Shown here: piece by piece, positions 43,694 to 53,988 of the stretch
Numbering within the stretch: the stretch's first letter is position 1
Layout of the letters: every line of letters starts with the position of its first letter
NCBI RefSeq assembly: GCF_000253115.1
Contig: NC_014145.1
Coordinates: 2,108,001-2,172,000 of the forward strand
Direction: 5' to 3'
DNA from: Thiomonas arsenitoxydans
GTDB lineage: Bacteria > Pseudomonadota > Gammaproteobacteria > Burkholderiales > Burkholderiaceae_C
DNA length: 64,000 bases
Translations under genes and position numbers: made by a program
Notes under the pieces: generated by a model
Database searches by the model: none
Told to the model about the DNA's origin: nothing
What the model saw: only the letters and a program-made list of their open reading frames with translations

Positions 43694-44971
43694 TCAGAGC
43701 AGAGCGCAAACCAGCGTCTGCAAGGGTTCCAGCGGGAGCATGCGCTGCTGCTGCGCGTCCTGCGCGCCGCGCAGATCCTTGATGCCGACCTGCCCGGACT
43801 GCAATTCCTGTTCACCGAACACCAGCGCCCAGCGCGCGCCGGAGGCGTCGGCCTTTTTCATTTGCGACTTCATGCTGCCGCCGCCCATGTGCAGTTGCAC
43901 CCGCACTCCGGCAGCACGCAAAGACTCGCACAGGGGCATGACACGCGACATCAACTCAGGGCTGGTCATCACGGCGTAGGCATGAGGGGCGCTCACGGGC
44001 GCATTCTGACCCGCTTCGATCAGCAGTTCGAGCACCCGCTCCATGCCCAGCGCCCAACCGCAGGCGGGCGTGGGTTTGCCGCCGATCTGCTCGATCAGCC
44101 CGTCGTAGCGCCCGCCCGCGCAGACCGTGGCCTGCGCGCCCAGCCGGTCGGTCACCCACTCGAACACCGTGAGGTTGTAATAGTCCAGCCCGCGCACCAG
44201 TCGCGGGTTGAGGGTGAATGACTGCCCCGCCGCGCGCAACAGCGCCTGCACCCCCTCGAAATGCGCCAGCGACGCTTCGCCGAGGTAGTCGATGAGCTTG
44301 GGAGCCCCCTCAACCAGCGCTTGCATGGCCGGATTCTTGGTATCGAGCACGCGCAGCGGATTGCTGTGCAGGCGGCGGCGCGTATCTTCATCGAGTTGAT
44401 CGATGTGTTGTTCGAGATAGGCGATGAGCGCCACGCGATGCCGCGCCCGCTCGTCGGCCTGACCGAGACAGTTGATTTCGAGCGTGACCAGTTCACTCAG
44501 GCCCAGACGCGCCCAGAGCTGACGGGCCATCAGAATGAGCTCCACGTCCACATCCGGCCCGGCAAAACCCAGCGCCTCGGCACCGACCTGATGGAACTGG
44601 CGATAGCGCCCGCGCTGTGGCCGCTCGTGGCGGAACATCGGCCCGGTGTACCAGAGCCGCTTGCCGCCGTCATACAGCAGCGAATGTTCGATGCACGCGC
44701 GCACCACGGCCGCCGTGCCTTCGGGCCGCAGCGTGAGCGGTTCGCCGTTGAGCGCGTCGGTGAAGCTGTACATCTCTTTCTCAACAATGTCGGTCACTTC
44801 GCCGATGCCGCGCACGAACAGCGGGGTGTATTCGAGTATGGGCGTGCGCAGATTCTGGTAGCCGTAGCTGCCCATGAGCGCGCGCACCTGCTCTTCAAAC
44901 CACTCCCACGCCGCCGATTTGGGCGGCACGATGTCATTCATGCCTTTGACGGCACTGAGTTTGTCTGCCAT
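43694..44971 (-). CDS. hisS: Histidyl-tRNA synthetase
   Basis: Class II synthetase charging tRNA-His. The 425-residue product has motif 1 region [38 protein letters not shown], motif 2 [20 protein letters not shown], the histidine-specific [15 protein letters not shown] and motif 3 with [18 protein letters not shown] 44971 has AGGTGG upstream, inside the end of ispG; a TTG at 44980 is less likely. Six bases separate it from ispG. Confidence 0.98.
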   Translation of the reverse strand: MADKLSAVKGMNDIVPPKSAAWEWFEEQVRALMGSYGYQNLRTPILEYTPLFVRGIGEVTDIVEKEMYSFTDALNGEPLTLRPEGTAAVVRACIEHSLLYDGGKRLWYTGPMFRHERPQRGRYRQFHQVGAEALGFAGPDVDVELILMARQLWARLGLSELVTLEINCLGQADERARHRVALIAYLEQHIDQLDEDTRRRLHSNPLRVLDTKNPAMQALVEGAPKLIDYLGEASLAHFEGVQALLRAAGQSFTLNPRLVRGLDYYNLTVFEWVTDRLGAQATVCAGGRYDGLIEQIGGKPTPACGWALGMERVLELLIEAGQNAPVSAPHAYAVMTSPELMSRVMPLCESLRAAGVRVQLHMGGGSMKSQMKKADASGARWALVFGEQELQSGQVGIKDLRGAQDAQQQRMLPLEPLQTLVCALL

Positions 44972-44976
44972 GAAAT

Positions 44977-46260
44977 TCAAGCCACCTGTTCAGGATAGCG
45001 ATGGGGCGCGCCGTAGCGCTGTTGAACGTATTGCTCGACGATGGCCTGGAACTCGGCGGCAATGTTGTCGCCGCGCAGGGTCATGCGCTTCTCACCATCG
45101 ATAAACACCGGCGCCGCCGGCGCCTCGCCGGTACCGGGAAGACTGATGCCAATGTCGGCGTGCTTGCTTTCACCCGGACCATTGACGATACAGCCCATGA
45201 CGGCCACGCGCAGTTGCTCCACGCCGGGGTAGCGGGTACGCCAGACGGGCATCTGCGCACGCAAAAACTGGTCGATGCTCTGGGTCAGTTCCTGAAAAAA
45301 GGTGCTGGTGGTGCGGCCGCAGCCGGGGCAGGCGGTGACGCTGGGTGTGAAAGCGCGCAGGCCCAGAGCCTGCAGGATTTCCAGCGCCACCACCACTTCC
45401 TGGCTGCGCGGCGCATTCGGCTCGGGCGTGAGCGACACGCGGATGGTGTCGCCGATGCCCTCTTGCAACAGCACAGCCAGCGCCGCAGTCGACGCCACGG
45501 CGCCTTTGGTGCCCATGCCGGCCTCGGTCAAGCCGAGATGCAGGGGATAGTCGCAACGCGCCGCCAGGGCGCGGTACACCGTGATGAGATCCTGCACATT
45601 GGAAACCTTGCACGACAGCAGGATTTGCGCCGGATCCATCCCCAATTCATGTGCACGCTGAGCCGATTCCAGCGCCGAGAGCACCAGCGCCTGCGCCATA
45701 ATCTGGCGCGCCTCATAAGGCTGGGCGCGGCGGGCATTGGCGTCCATCAGGCTGGCGAGCAGTTCCTGATCGAGACTGCCCCAGTTCACCCCGATGCGCA
45801 CGGGTTTGTCGTAACGCTGGGCGATGTCGATCATCTGACCGAACTGCTTGTCTTTCTTGTCGCCCTTGCCCACATTGCCCGGGTTGATGCGGTACTTGGA
45901 CAGCGCGCGGGCGCAATCGGGAAAGTCGGTCAACAGCCGATGGCCGTTGTAATGAAAGTCGCCGATGAGCGGCACCGAAACGCCCATGCGGTCGAGCTGC
46001 TCGCGGATGGCAGGCACAGCCGCTGCGGCCTCGGGCGTATTAACCGTGATGCGCACCAGTTCCGAGCCCGCCACGGCAAGCTCCTTGACCTGAATGGCTG
46101 TACCGATCGCGTCGGCCGTATCGGTATTGGTCATGGACTGCACGCGCACCGGCGCGTCACCGCCCACGGTCACCACATGATCGCCCCAGACCACTCGGGC
46201 CTGGCGTGTGCGGTGGCGGGCGGGCACGGCTTCGGAAATGGGGGGGTCGAGCAATTCCAT
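44977..46260 (-). CDS. ispG: 4-hydroxy-3-methylbut-2-enyl diphosphate synthase
   Basis: Iron-sulfur enzyme of the MEP isoprenoid pathway (GcpE). The 427-residue product has [32 protein letters not shown] and [20 protein letters not shown]. The Fe4S4 ligands are in [15 protein letters not shown] and [20 protein letters not shown]. The frame stays open to 46815 across rodZ; the real start is ATG 46260. It lies between rodZ and hisS, a conserved order. Confidence 0.97.
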   Translation of the reverse strand: MELLDPPISEAVPARHRTRQARVVWGDHVVTVGGDAPVRVQSMTNTDTADAIGTAIQVKELAVAGSELVRITVNTPEAAAAVPAIREQLDRMGVSVPLIGDFHYNGHRLLTDFPDCARALSKYRINPGNVGKGDKKDKQFGQMIDIAQRYDKPVRIGVNWGSLDQELLASLMDANARRAQPYEARQIMAQALVLSALESAQRAHELGMDPAQILLSCKVSNVQDLITVYRALAARCDYPLHLGLTEAGMGTKGAVASTAALAVLLQEGIGDTIRVSLTPEPNAPRSQEVVVALEILQALGLRAFTPSVTACPGCGRTTSTFFQELTQSIDQFLRAQMPVWRTRYPGVEQLRVAVMGCIVNGPGESKHADIGISLPGTGEAPAAPVFIDGEKRMTLRGDNIAAEFQAIVEQYVQQRYGAPHRYPEQVA

Positions 46261-46271
46261 GAATGAGCGAT

Positions 46272-47186
46272 TTATTTCAGGGTGAAGCGCGCGACATTCG
46301 CTCGCGTATCCGGGGTGAGATCGACGGGCTTGCCTGCATAGCTCACTGTGGTGTGCGGCGCGTTGCCCACTACGATGGCCAGCGGCGTGCTTCCCGCAGG
46401 CACCTGAATGCTTTGCGGCGCACCGGGTTGCATGAGCTGCGAAAAAATCACCTTGCCGTTGCTGGCGGTGACTTGCACCCAGCTCGGCGCGCTCGCCGCC
46501 AGTTGCAGCAGATTGCCCGAAGCAGCGCTGGTTGTTACAGAGGCTACCGGCGCAACTGGCACCGGCGCCGAGCCTGCGATGGCGGGCGTACTCTGCAGGG
46601 GCAGCGGCGACGAACCGGCATGTGCGGGATGCGACGCAGGTTGCGACGCGGCATGCGAGGCCGACTGTGAAGCGGCAGGCAGCACGCTTTCCACCGAGCC
46701 CGGCGCGGGTTGTTGGGGCTTCGCCGCGCTTGGCATCAGCCCCTCGGTCAAACCCCGCAAGGCGGGCCAGAAAAACACCACGGCGGCCAGCGCAACGATC
46801 AGCACCGCCAGCCAAAGCAGACCGTACGATTTACGAGTAGCACTCGCCGAGCGCGGCAAAGGACGCTCTGGCACGCGTGCGGCCAACTCCGCGCCCTCCT
46901 CGTCCGGCACCGGACTGTGCAGCACCGGGGCGCCCGGAAGCAGGTCGAGCAGGGGTTTCGCATCGATTTTCAGTGCCTTGCAGCAACTCCGCAGCAGCGC
47001 ACGGCCGAAAGTGTCGTCGGGCAGCGCCGACCAATCACCTGCCTCCAGCGCAGCGATTTTTGCAGGGGCCACCTTGAGCTGTGCGGCAAGCTCTTCGACA
47101 TTGCGCCCGGCTCCCATGCGCGCCTCGCGCAGGGCAGCCCCCGCCTTGGCACGGCTGGCAATCAGTTCCGGAGTGGGTTCAGTCAT
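46272..47186 (-). CDS. rodZ: RodZ-like cell shape protein
   Basis: Inner-membrane protein linking MreB to the wall-building machinery. The 304-residue product has an N-terminal helix-turn-helix ([40 protein letters not shown]). One membrane helix lies near 120-140 ([20 protein letters not shown]), then a long Ala/Ser/Pro linker. The C-terminal DUF4115 domain contains [20 protein letters not shown]. It sits between pilW and ispG, 11 bp before the latter. Confidence 0.92.
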   Translation of the reverse strand: MTEPTPELIASRAKAGAALREARMGAGRNVEELAAQLKVAPAKIAALEAGDWSALPDDTFGRALLRSCCKALKIDAKPLLDLLPGAPVLHSPVPDEEGAELAARVPERPLPRSASATRKSYGLLWLAVLIVALAAVVFFWPALRGLTEGLMPSAAKPQQPAPGSVESVLPAASQSASHAASQPASHPAHAGSSPLPLQSTPAIAGSAPVPVAPVASVTTSAASGNLLQLAASAPSWVQVTASNGKVIFSQLMQPGAPQSIQVPAGSTPLAIVVGNAPHTTVSYAGKPVDLTPDTRANVARFTLK

Positions 47187-47192
47187 ACGGAA

Positions 47193-48044
47193 TCAGTAGT
47201 TCAGCAGGGCGGAATCATCAAACTTCCCCTGCTGCGCGGCGATGGCTTCACGCGAGTCTGGAAAGCGCTGTACGAGTTGATTGGTCCACAGCGCAGCGTC
47301 CATCGCATTACCCGCCTTGCGGGCAATCAGAATGCCGACCCAAAGCGACTGGGCGCTGGCGTACTGACCACTGTTGACGCGGGCAATGTAGAACAGCGCT
47401 TCCTTGGGCTTGCCCATGCGGTCGAGCACGACAGCCAGATTGGTGGACAACGCAGGATTGCCCGGATCGAGCGCGAAGCCCTTTTTGAGCGTGCCTTCCG
47501 ATGCAGCCAGATCACCAGCGCGGTATTGGCACACACCCAGCGCCAGATAAGTGCGCACCGGATAACGGTAATTCTGGATGGCCAGGGCCTTGTTGAACTG
47601 AACGAACGAGTCCGGATAGCGACGCTGCTGACAAAGGAACCAGCCATAGTTGTGCAGCGCATCGGGATTGTCCGGCGAGAGCCGCAGCGCCTCGCGGTAA
47701 TTGGCCTCGGCCTTGGCGGTGTCGTTCAACGCGGTATAGATGAGCGCGCGCATGGTGTAGGCGGGCACGAAATCAGATTTCTCTGCCAGCGCCTTGTTCA
47801 CCTCTTCGAGCGCCACGGTGAACTGCCCGCGCTGGTAGTAGCCCTCGGCGAGTTCCAGACGCAACTGAACACGCTTGAGAACATCGGTCTGCTGGGTGCT
47901 CAAAGTCGCGCCCGAGCCCATCTCTGCCGCACGCTGCGTCTGCGTGGCGCAGCCGCCGAGCAACGCGGCGCCTGCCATCAGCAAACCGAGTACGGCTACC
48001 CGCCAAGCCGAAACGTGGGACCGCGCACAAAGATTCAGGAACAT
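47193..48044 (-). CDS. pilW: PilW/PilF type IV pilus biogenesis lipoprotein
   Basis: TPR lipoprotein that helps outer-membrane secretin assembly for type IV pili. The 283-residue product has a lipobox ending LGGC (Cys32) and TPR units such as LRLELAEGYYQRGQFTVALE, NYREALRLSPDNPDALHNYG and LAVVLDRMGKPKEALFYIAR. The open frame to 48440 lies in rlmN; ATG 48044 with GGGAGA upstream is the start. It is 6 bp before rodZ and 14 bp after rlmN. Confidence 0.93.
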   Translation of the reverse strand: MFLNLCARSHVSAWRVAVLGLLMAGAALLGGCATQTQRAAEMGSGATLSTQQTDVLKRVQLRLELAEGYYQRGQFTVALEEVNKALAEKSDFVPAYTMRALIYTALNDTAKAEANYREALRLSPDNPDALHNYGWFLCQQRRYPDSFVQFNKALAIQNYRYPVRTYLALGVCQYRAGDLAASEGTLKKGFALDPGNPALSTNLAVVLDRMGKPKEALFYIARVNSGQYASAQSLWVGILIARKAGNAMDAALWTNQLVQRFPDSREAIAAQQGKFDDSALLNY

Positions 48045-48058
48045 GGGCAAAGTCTCCC

Positions 48059-49198
48059 TCAATGACCCAGGCGGGCCGCATTGGGCACGGCAGCAGCCTG
48101 CTGCATGCGGATGACGCGGCGGGTGCGATCCTGCACCTCGCCCGCCAGTTGACCACAAGCGGCGTCGATATCGTCGCCGCGGGTTTTGCGCACCGTGGTG
48201 ACCAGGCCCGCATCGAGCAGCACCTGGGCAAACGCCGCGACCCGCGCCGCGGAAGATCGCTTGAGCCCGGACTGGGGAAACGGGTTGAACGGAATCAGAT
48301 TGAACTTGCAGTTGACCTGCGCAGCCCGCACCAGCCGCACCAAATCTTGAGCCAGTGCCGGGGTGTCGTTCACACCGTCGAGCATGCAATATTCGAAGGT
48401 GATGAAGTCGCGCGGGGCAAAGTCGAGATAGCGCTTGCACGCCGCCAGCAGTTCGTGCAGCGGGTACTTGCGATTGAGCGGCACCAGTTCGTCGCGTAGC
48501 GCATCAACGGGCGCATGCAGCGAGACCGCCAGCGCCACCGGACAATCCTGCGACAACCGGTCGATCATGGGCACCACACCCGAGGTGGACACCGTGACAC
48601 GGCGACGCGACAGACCGTAACCATCGTCGTCGAGCATGGTGCGCAGCGCGGGAACCAGCGCGCTGTAGTTTTGCAGCGGCTCGCCCATGCCCATCATCAC
48701 CACGTTCGAAATCGCGCGCTCGCCGCCCGGCAGACCCAACTCGCGCCGCATGGTGAACTCGGCGTGCCAGAGCTGGGCAAGAATTTCCCAGGTTTGCAGA
48801 TTGCGGCTGAAGCCCTGATGCCCGGTGGAGCAGAACTTGCAGTTCACCGCACAGCCGGCCTGAGACGATACGCACAGCGTGTTGCGCTGCGCCTCTGGAA
48901 TGAACACCGCCTCGACGGCGTTGCCCTGCCCGACATCGAACAGCCATTTCACCGTGCCATCGGCCGAGCGCTGTTCGCTGAGCACAGGCAGCGCGGCGAT
49001 GTGCGCGTGCTCCCGCAAGAATTGGCGCAAGGGCTTGGCCAGATCGCTCATGGCCTCGAAATCGGCCACGCCTTTCTGGTGCATCCAGCGAAAGACCTGC
49101 CGAGCGCGAAACGCCGCATGGCCGTGACGCCCGAACCACTCCACCAGTCCGTCGCGATCGAACTGGAGAAGATTGGTGGAGGTCAGTTCGCCAGACAT
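48059..49198 (-). CDS. rlmN: Dual-specificity 23S rRNA/tRNA adenine-C2 methyltransferase
   Basis: Radical SAM enzyme that methylates C2 of A2503 in 23S rRNA and A37 in some tRNAs. The 379-residue product has the iron-sulfur motif [19 protein letters not shown] (CxxxCxxC), the [14 protein letters not shown] and [17 protein letters not shown] signatures and [15 protein letters not shown]. The methyl-carrying second Cys lies near the C terminus ([16 protein letters not shown]). It follows ndk by 67 bp. Confidence 0.97.
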   Translation of the reverse strand: MSGELTSTNLLQFDRDGLVEWFGRHGHAAFRARQVFRWMHQKGVADFEAMSDLAKPLRQFLREHAHIAALPVLSEQRSADGTVKWLFDVGQGNAVEAVFIPEAQRNTLCVSSQAGCAVNCKFCSTGHQGFSRNLQTWEILAQLWHAEFTMRRELGLPGGERAISNVVMMGMGEPLQNYSALVPALRTMLDDDGYGLSRRRVTVSTSGVVPMIDRLSQDCPVALAVSLHAPVDALRDELVPLNRKYPLHELLAACKRYLDFAPRDFITFEYCMLDGVNDTPALAQDLVRLVRAAQVNCKFNLIPFNPFPQSGLKRSSAARVAAFAQVLLDAGLVTTVRKTRGDDIDAACGQLAGEVQDRTRRVIRMQQAAAVPNAARLGH

Positions 49199-49230
49199 GG
49201 GCGCGGCATCAACGGGGAATCGACGGGGAG

Positions 49231-49264
49231 ATCAGCAGACTAATCAGCAAACGATCAGCAAACG
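49231..49264. repeat. Short tandem repeat between ndk and rlmN
   Basis: Two perfect copies of the 11-mer ATCAGCAAACG (49243-49253, 49254-49264) follow a related copy ATCAGCAGACT (49231-49241). They sit right after the ndk stop and before the rlmN start. This may be replication slippage; no function is evident. Confidence 0.6.
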
Positions 49265-49265
49265 A

Positions 49266-49691
49266 TCAACGGGAATAGATCGCCATCGCCGGGAAGAAGA
49301 AAGCGATTTCCTGCGCCGCGGTTTCCGCCGCGTCGGAGCCATGCACGGCATTGGCATCGATGCTGTCGGCGAAGTCGGCGCGGATGGTGCCGGGGGCGGC
49401 TTTTTTCGGGTCGGTTGCGCCCATCAGGTCGCGGTTCTTGAGAATGGCGCCTTCGCCTTCAAGCACCTGGATCATCACCGGGCCCGAGATCATGAAATCC
49501 ACCAGATCCTTGAAAAACGGACGGGCCTTGTGCACCGCATAAAAAGCTTCGGCCTCGGCGCGCGACAGATGCGCCATGCGCGCAGCGACAATTTTCAGAC
49601 CGGCCGACTCGAAACGGGCGTAGATCTGGCCGATCACGTTTTTGGCAACGGCGTCGGGTTTGATGATGGAGAGCGTGCGCTCAATGGTCAT
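49266..49691 (-). CDS. ndk: Nucleoside diphosphate kinase
   Basis: Balances NTP pools by phosphate transfer through a phosphohistidine. The 141-residue product begins [20 protein letters not shown] and holds the active-site segment NAVHGSDA with His117. Length is standard. It lies between the pseudouridine synthase gene and rlmN, and very likely begins the ndk-rlmN-pilW-rodZ-ispG-hisS-yfgM-bamB-der run. Confidence 0.98.
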   Translation of the reverse strand: MTIERTLSIIKPDAVAKNVIGQIYARFESAGLKIVAARMAHLSRAEAEAFYAVHKARPFFKDLVDFMISGPVMIQVLEGEGAILKNRDLMGATDPKKAAPGTIRADFADSIDANAVHGSDAAETAAQEIAFFFPAMAIYSR

Positions 49692-49768
49692 ACTTTGCTC
49701 CTGAAATCAAAGGGTTAATTCATCATTGTAGACAGCACCGAACTTGTGCTGCGGGTCACACACTGGGC

Positions 49769-51457
49769 TCAGCGCCCGCCGCGATTGCCACCGCCACCGC
49801 CACCTCCACCGCCGCCGCTGCGTCGGCGCCCTCCCGAGGGGCCGCCCCCACCGCCCGTGCGATGCGGCCCAGCATCTTTGTGGATGTAACCGAAACTGGT
49901 TTTCATCGGATCGGGCTGCGAACTGCCCTGCTTGCCGCCCGATTTGCGGCGCGATTGTCCGCCGGGCTTGTTTCCGGTCGAGAAATTGCCTGCGCCCCCC
50001 CAGGAACCGCCGCCGCTGCGCACCACCGGGCTCTTGCCGAACAGCGCCTCGACCGTGGTGCGGGCATAGCTATCCGGCCCGGGCTGCTGCTGGTCGCCGC
50101 CCTGCCCCTTGCCGCGTCCGCCGCGGCCACTGCCACGGCTGTCGTTGCGCCGTCCGCCCTGGTTCTGTCCGTTCGGGCGGCGCGCGGGGCGGTCTCCCGC
50201 ACCTGAAGGTGCCTCGCCGCTGCGACCTTGCAGCGCCTGCACCAGCGATTTGTCGAGCTCGACAAAATCGCCGCGGCGCAGCCCCGCAGGCAGCACCACA
50301 CTGGCATAGCGCACCCGGATGAGACGGCTCACCGTCAGCCCAACCGCCTCGAACATGCGACGCACTTCGCGGTTGCGGCCCTCGGAGATGACCACGCGCC
50401 ACCAGCGATTGGCGCCCTCGCCGCCCGCCTCTTCGAGACTCAGAAAACGCGCCGGGCCATCGCCCAACTGCACGCCCTCTAGCAATTCGTCGCGGGCTGC
50501 CGCGTCAAGCTCGCCCAGAACCCGCACGGCGTATTCACGCTCGGCACCGTAGCTCGGGTGCATCAGCCGGTTGGCCAGGTCGCCCGAGGTGGTAAACAGC
50601 AACAGGCCTTCGGTGTTGATATCCAGCCGCCCGACTGCAGTCCACTTGGCCCCTTGCAGCTTGGGCAGATGCTGAAACACCGTGGGACGTCCTTCCGGGT
50701 CTTTGAACGACACCACTTCACCCGTCGGCTTGTGATAGGCCAGCACGCGGGCCTGGGCCGGCCGCAGGCGGCGCTTGATGATCTTGCCGTTGACGCGAAT
50801 CTGGTCGGTCGGCAGGATGCGCTGGCCCAGATGCGCCGGTTCGCCGTTGACCGAAACCCGCCCGGCCAGGATGAGGTCTTCCATCTCGCGACGTGAACCC
50901 ACGCCGCTTTGTGCCAGCACCTTATGCAGCTTGGGCGCGTCTTCGGCCGGGGCCAACACGCGGCGCACGATCTCGGCGGTTTCCGCCGACTGATCGTAAG
51001 TGCCCGAAATCACATCCTGAATCTGCACGCCCACCAGCGGCGCGGGCGCCGCGGCGGCGGGTGTCGTCGCCTCAAGCTGCGGCGCCTGCGGCTCGGTCTG
51101 GTGACGCGGGCTTTTCGGTGAACGTGGCGGACGCGCCGTGCGCTTGGGCTCAAGCGACCGCAGCGGCTCAGCCTGCGGGCTCGCCTCGGCGGCCTCTGCC
51201 ACGCCGGCGTCTGCACTCTCGGCGGTTTGCGTATCAGGTTCGGCCGACAAAGCAGCCGCCGCTTCAACCGCGGGCGGCGCAACAGCTTCGCCAGACTCCG
51301 GCGCTGTGCCCTCTTCGGTGCTTGCAGCCGCGGTCTTGCGCGGCGTGCGGCGAGGGGCGGCGCGTGTCTTGCGCGCTGGCGGCGTATCGGCCACGGCCTC
51401 CACGGCCTCGGGCGCGGGGTTGAGTTCGGGGGAATCAGGCGAGTCGGTAGAGCTCAT
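49769..51457 (-). CDS. rluB: 23S rRNA pseudouridine synthase (RluB-like) with long low-complexity tails
   Basis: Isomerises a uridine in 23S rRNA (U2605 in E. coli RluB). The 562-residue product has the S4 domain ([20 protein letters not shown]) and the RsuA-type catalytic domain with the Asp motif [20 protein letters not shown] and [18 protein letters not shown]. It is about twice the usual length. An Ala/Pro/Glu-rich leader covers about 1-180. A Gly/Arg/Ser-rich tail covers about 420-562 and ends in a glycine run and NRGGR. Such tails often bind RNA. It is 18 bp after scpB. Confidence 0.9.
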   Translation of the reverse strand: MSSTDSPDSPELNPAPEAVEAVADTPPARKTRAAPRRTPRKTAAASTEEGTAPESGEAVAPPAVEAAAALSAEPDTQTAESADAGVAEAAEASPQAEPLRSLEPKRTARPPRSPKSPRHQTEPQAPQLEATTPAAAAPAPLVGVQIQDVISGTYDQSAETAEIVRRVLAPAEDAPKLHKVLAQSGVGSRREMEDLILAGRVSVNGEPAHLGQRILPTDQIRVNGKIIKRRLRPAQARVLAYHKPTGEVVSFKDPEGRPTVFQHLPKLQGAKWTAVGRLDINTEGLLLFTTSGDLANRLMHPSYGAEREYAVRVLGELDAAARDELLEGVQLGDGPARFLSLEEAGGEGANRWWRVVISEGRNREVRRMFEAVGLTVSRLIRVRYASVVLPAGLRRGDFVELDKSLVQALQGRSGEAPSGAGDRPARRPNGQNQGGRRNDSRGSGRGGRGKGQGGDQQQPGPDSYARTTVEALFGKSPVVRSGGGSWGGAGNFSTGNKPGGQSRRKSGGKQGSSQPDPMKTSFGYIHKDAGPHRTGGGGGPSGGRRRSGGGGGGGGGGNRGGR

Positions 51458-51475
51458 GGTGCTGTCCGTTCAAGG

Positions 51476-52201
51476 TCAGTCGTTCGGCAGCGCACCTTCG
51501 GGCGCACTGCGGGGCATAGAGGCCGGCTGCACGACTTCGGTCGTTTCAGACGGAGGATGGTGTTCACCGGGTTCAGCGTCGACCGCGGCAGGGTCTGGCG
51601 CTTCTTGCCGTGGGGTTGCTTGCGGGGCTTCCAGACTCTCGATTTCAGGCAGGCGCTGCTGAAGGCCGTCGAAATTCGGCAGCATGTCGCCGCGCTCGCC
51701 CAACGGGGGCAGGGCGTCGAGGGTTTTCAGTCCGAGATCGTCGAGAAATTGCGCCGTGGTGGCCAGCAGGGCCGGTCGGCCCGGCGCTTCGCGGTGGCCG
51801 ATCACCTCCACCCAGCCCCGGTCTTCAAGCTGACGGATGATCTGGGCATTGACCACCACCCCGCGAATCTCTTCGATGTCGCCCCGGGTCACGGGCTGAC
51901 GGTAGGCGATGATGGCCAGCGTTTCCAGCACGGCGCGCGAATACTTTTGCGGCTTCTCGGGATAGAGCCGGTCGAGAAAAGGCTGCATCTCCGCCCGGCT
52001 TTGAAAGCGCCAGCCCTGCGCCAGCCGCACGAGCTCGACGCCGCGCTCCTGCCAATCGCCGCGCAATTCATCGAGCAGCGCGCGCACGGTGTCGGCGGCG
52101 ATCGTGTCGTCGAACAGGCGTCGCAGTTCAGCGACGGAAAGGGCTTGGGAAGCACAGATCAGCGCGGTCTCGAGGACCCGCTTGGCCTCTTGCGTGTTCA
52201 T
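51476..52201 (-). CDS. scpB: Segregation and condensation protein B
   Basis: Winged-helix subunit of the SMC-ScpAB condensin. The 241-residue product starts [20 protein letters not shown] and has [24 protein letters not shown] sequence and [20 protein letters not shown], both typical. An acidic, Pro-rich tail (about 190-241) follows. No scpA or smc is in the window. The spacer upstream (52202-52431) contains repeat copy D. Confidence 0.94.
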   Translation of the reverse strand: MNTQEAKRVLETALICASQALSVAELRRLFDDTIAADTVRALLDELRGDWQERGVELVRLAQGWRFQSRAEMQPFLDRLYPEKPQKYSRAVLETLAIIAYRQPVTRGDIEEIRGVVVNAQIIRQLEDRGWVEVIGHREAPGRPALLATTAQFLDDLGLKTLDALPPLGERGDMLPNFDGLQQRLPEIESLEAPQATPRQEAPDPAAVDAEPGEHHPPSETTEVVQPASMPRSAPEGALPND

Positions 52202-52287
52202 AGATACCCGGTAAAGGGCGGTATCAGCCGGAACTCGTCCGCTGTGCCGCAGGTGCCCGAAGGCGGGCGCGATGTGTCAATGCGTGG

Positions 52288-52379
52288 CGCTCAATCAGCG
52301 CCCCCAGAGCCAGGCTGCACCTGACCCGCCCCCCCCTTTTGGGGTCAAGAAAACTTGGGACGGCCCCGCGTTTCCCTGA
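52288..52379 (-). repeat. Dispersed hairpin element, copy D
   Basis: The arms TCAAGAAAAC (52345-52354) and GTTTCCCTGA (52370-52379) match at 8 of 10 positions around the loop GCGGGGCCGTCCCAA (minus reading). The tail toward 52288 aligns with copy A's tail: it shares a GCGCT..GAGCG-like end, a GGCC-rich middle and a run of C. It fills much of the 230-bp spacer between scpB and the reductase gene, both on the minus strand. Confidence 0.8.
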
Positions 52380-52431
52380 GAGTTGTGAAGTGATTTTAAT
52401 ACGTCTGCGCAGCGCACTTGCCGCTCACGCT

Positions 52432-53493
52432 TCAGGCGGCAGGGGCAAGCTCTGCTGTTACGGGCGGGTAGAACGCGTCGGCGTGCAGATCTTTCTCCGG
52501 CAGGCCCCGTTCCAGCAGTGACGCGCTGATGGCCTCGACCATGCCCGGCGGCCCGGCCAGATAGACCTTGGAACCGGCAAAGTCGGCCACCTGCTCCAGC
52601 AGATGCGCGGCCAGCGGGCGATGCACGGCCTGCGGCGGATCTCCCGGTTGCGCCTCGTCCAGCGCAAGGTGATAGCTGAAGTTGCGATAGCTGCGGCGCA
52701 TCTGCTCCATCTGCTCCAGACCGTACACATCGGCCTGATTGCGAAATCCGGCAAACAGCACCACGGGTTCGAGCTTGCCGTTGTCGAGCGCGGTCTGCGC
52801 CACACTGAGCATGGGTGCCAGGCCCGTGCCGCCGCCCACGGCGTAGAGCGGCCCTTGGTGGCGCGGGCGAAAGTAACTCGTTCCCATCGGCCCACGCACC
52901 AGCAGCTGCGCGCCAGGACGAATCACGCCACCCAGCAGGCTGCTCAGCGCCCCGGTCGGGGTGCGGCGGATGTGAAACTCCAGCAGATCGTCATATTCCG
53001 CATCGACAGGCGTGCTGGCCATGGAGAAATCGCGCGCGATTTCCTGCCCATCCACCTCGACCACGATCTGGACATACTGGCCGGCCGAAAAAGTGAAGGG
53101 AATGCCCTCCATGTCGGCGAACTCGATGTGCAGCCGCAGCGCGAAAATATCCTGCGTCAACGGCTCCAGCGCCACCACGCGGCACAGCAATTTTCGCTCG
53201 GGGTGCGCGATCAGATCGTCGCTATCGGTCAGCCGGATGGTGATGTCTTCGCTCAGAATGGCACGGCAGGCCAGAATGATGCCGCTGTCCCGCTGCGCAT
53301 CCGGCAGTGCCTTGGGGTCGTATTTTTTCAGCTTGACCTGACCCGATTCGAGCACGCACTTGCACGAACCGCATTCCCCCGACTTGCAAGAATAACGAAT
53401 CGGCACCTGATGCCGCCTGAGCAGCTTCAGCAGATTCTCGTCGGGGTCGGCAAGAAGATCGGTTTCTGCCGGGAGGATGTGAACGCGGGGCAT
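52432..53493 (-). CDS. Ferredoxin-type 2Fe-2S / FAD / NAD(P)H reductase
   Basis: A 353-residue electron-transfer flavoprotein. The N-terminal plant-type ferredoxin domain has Cys36, Cys41, Cys44 and Cys76 (SCKSGECGSCKC and LACRA). A flavin domain with RDFSMAS and a nucleotide domain with VGGGTGLAPMLSVAQTAL follow. It resembles CDP-6-deoxy-glucoseen reductase and oxygenase reductase components common in Burkholderiales, but no oxygenase or sugar gene is next to it, so the partner is unknown. ATG 53493 gives the ferredoxin start MPRVHILPAE. Inverted repeat copies D and E flank the gene. Confidence 0.88.
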   Translation of the reverse strand: MPRVHILPAETDLLADPDENLLKLLRRHQVPIRYSCKSGECGSCKCVLESGQVKLKKYDPKALPDAQRDSGIILACRAILSEDITIRLTDSDDLIAHPERKLLCRVVALEPLTQDIFALRLHIEFADMEGIPFTFSAGQYVQIVVEVDGQEIARDFSMASTPVDAEYDDLLEFHIRRTPTGALSSLLGGVIRPGAQLLVRGPMGTSYFRPRHQGPLYAVGGGTGLAPMLSVAQTALDNGKLEPVVLFAGFRNQADVYGLEQMEQMRRSYRNFSYHLALDEAQPGDPPQAVHRPLAAHLLEQVADFAGSKVYLAGPPGMVEAISASLLERGLPEKDLHADAFYPPVTAELAPAA

Positions 53494-53507
53494 GGAGTGA
53501 ATGCTTT

Positions 53508-53586
53508 CAAGAAACTCGCCAGGCCGCCCCAAGAGTTTCTTGTCCCTTGAGGGGAAAACTGAGCGAAGCGAAGGTTTCGGGGTGGG
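53508..53586 (+). repeat. Dispersed hairpin element, copy E
   Basis: Perfect 10-bp arms CAAGAAACTC (53508-53517) and GAGTTTCTTG (53533-53542) surround the loop GCCAGGCCGCCCCAA. The tail (53543-53586) with CCCTTGAGGGG, GAGCGAAGCGAAGG and TCGGGGTGG matches copy B. It ends almost at the glnB stop codon and begins 14 bp from the reductase start, so it fills the whole spacer. Confidence 0.85.
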
Positions 53587-53587
53587 C

Positions 53588-53959
<372 letters not shown>

Positions 53960-53988
53960 TTAACTGGGGATGCGCGAATCGGCAGAAT

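Noticed and set aside
46261..46815. Extension of the ispG frame into rodZ
   Set aside because: It is low-complexity Ala/Arg sequence, a frame shadow of the rodZ linker.
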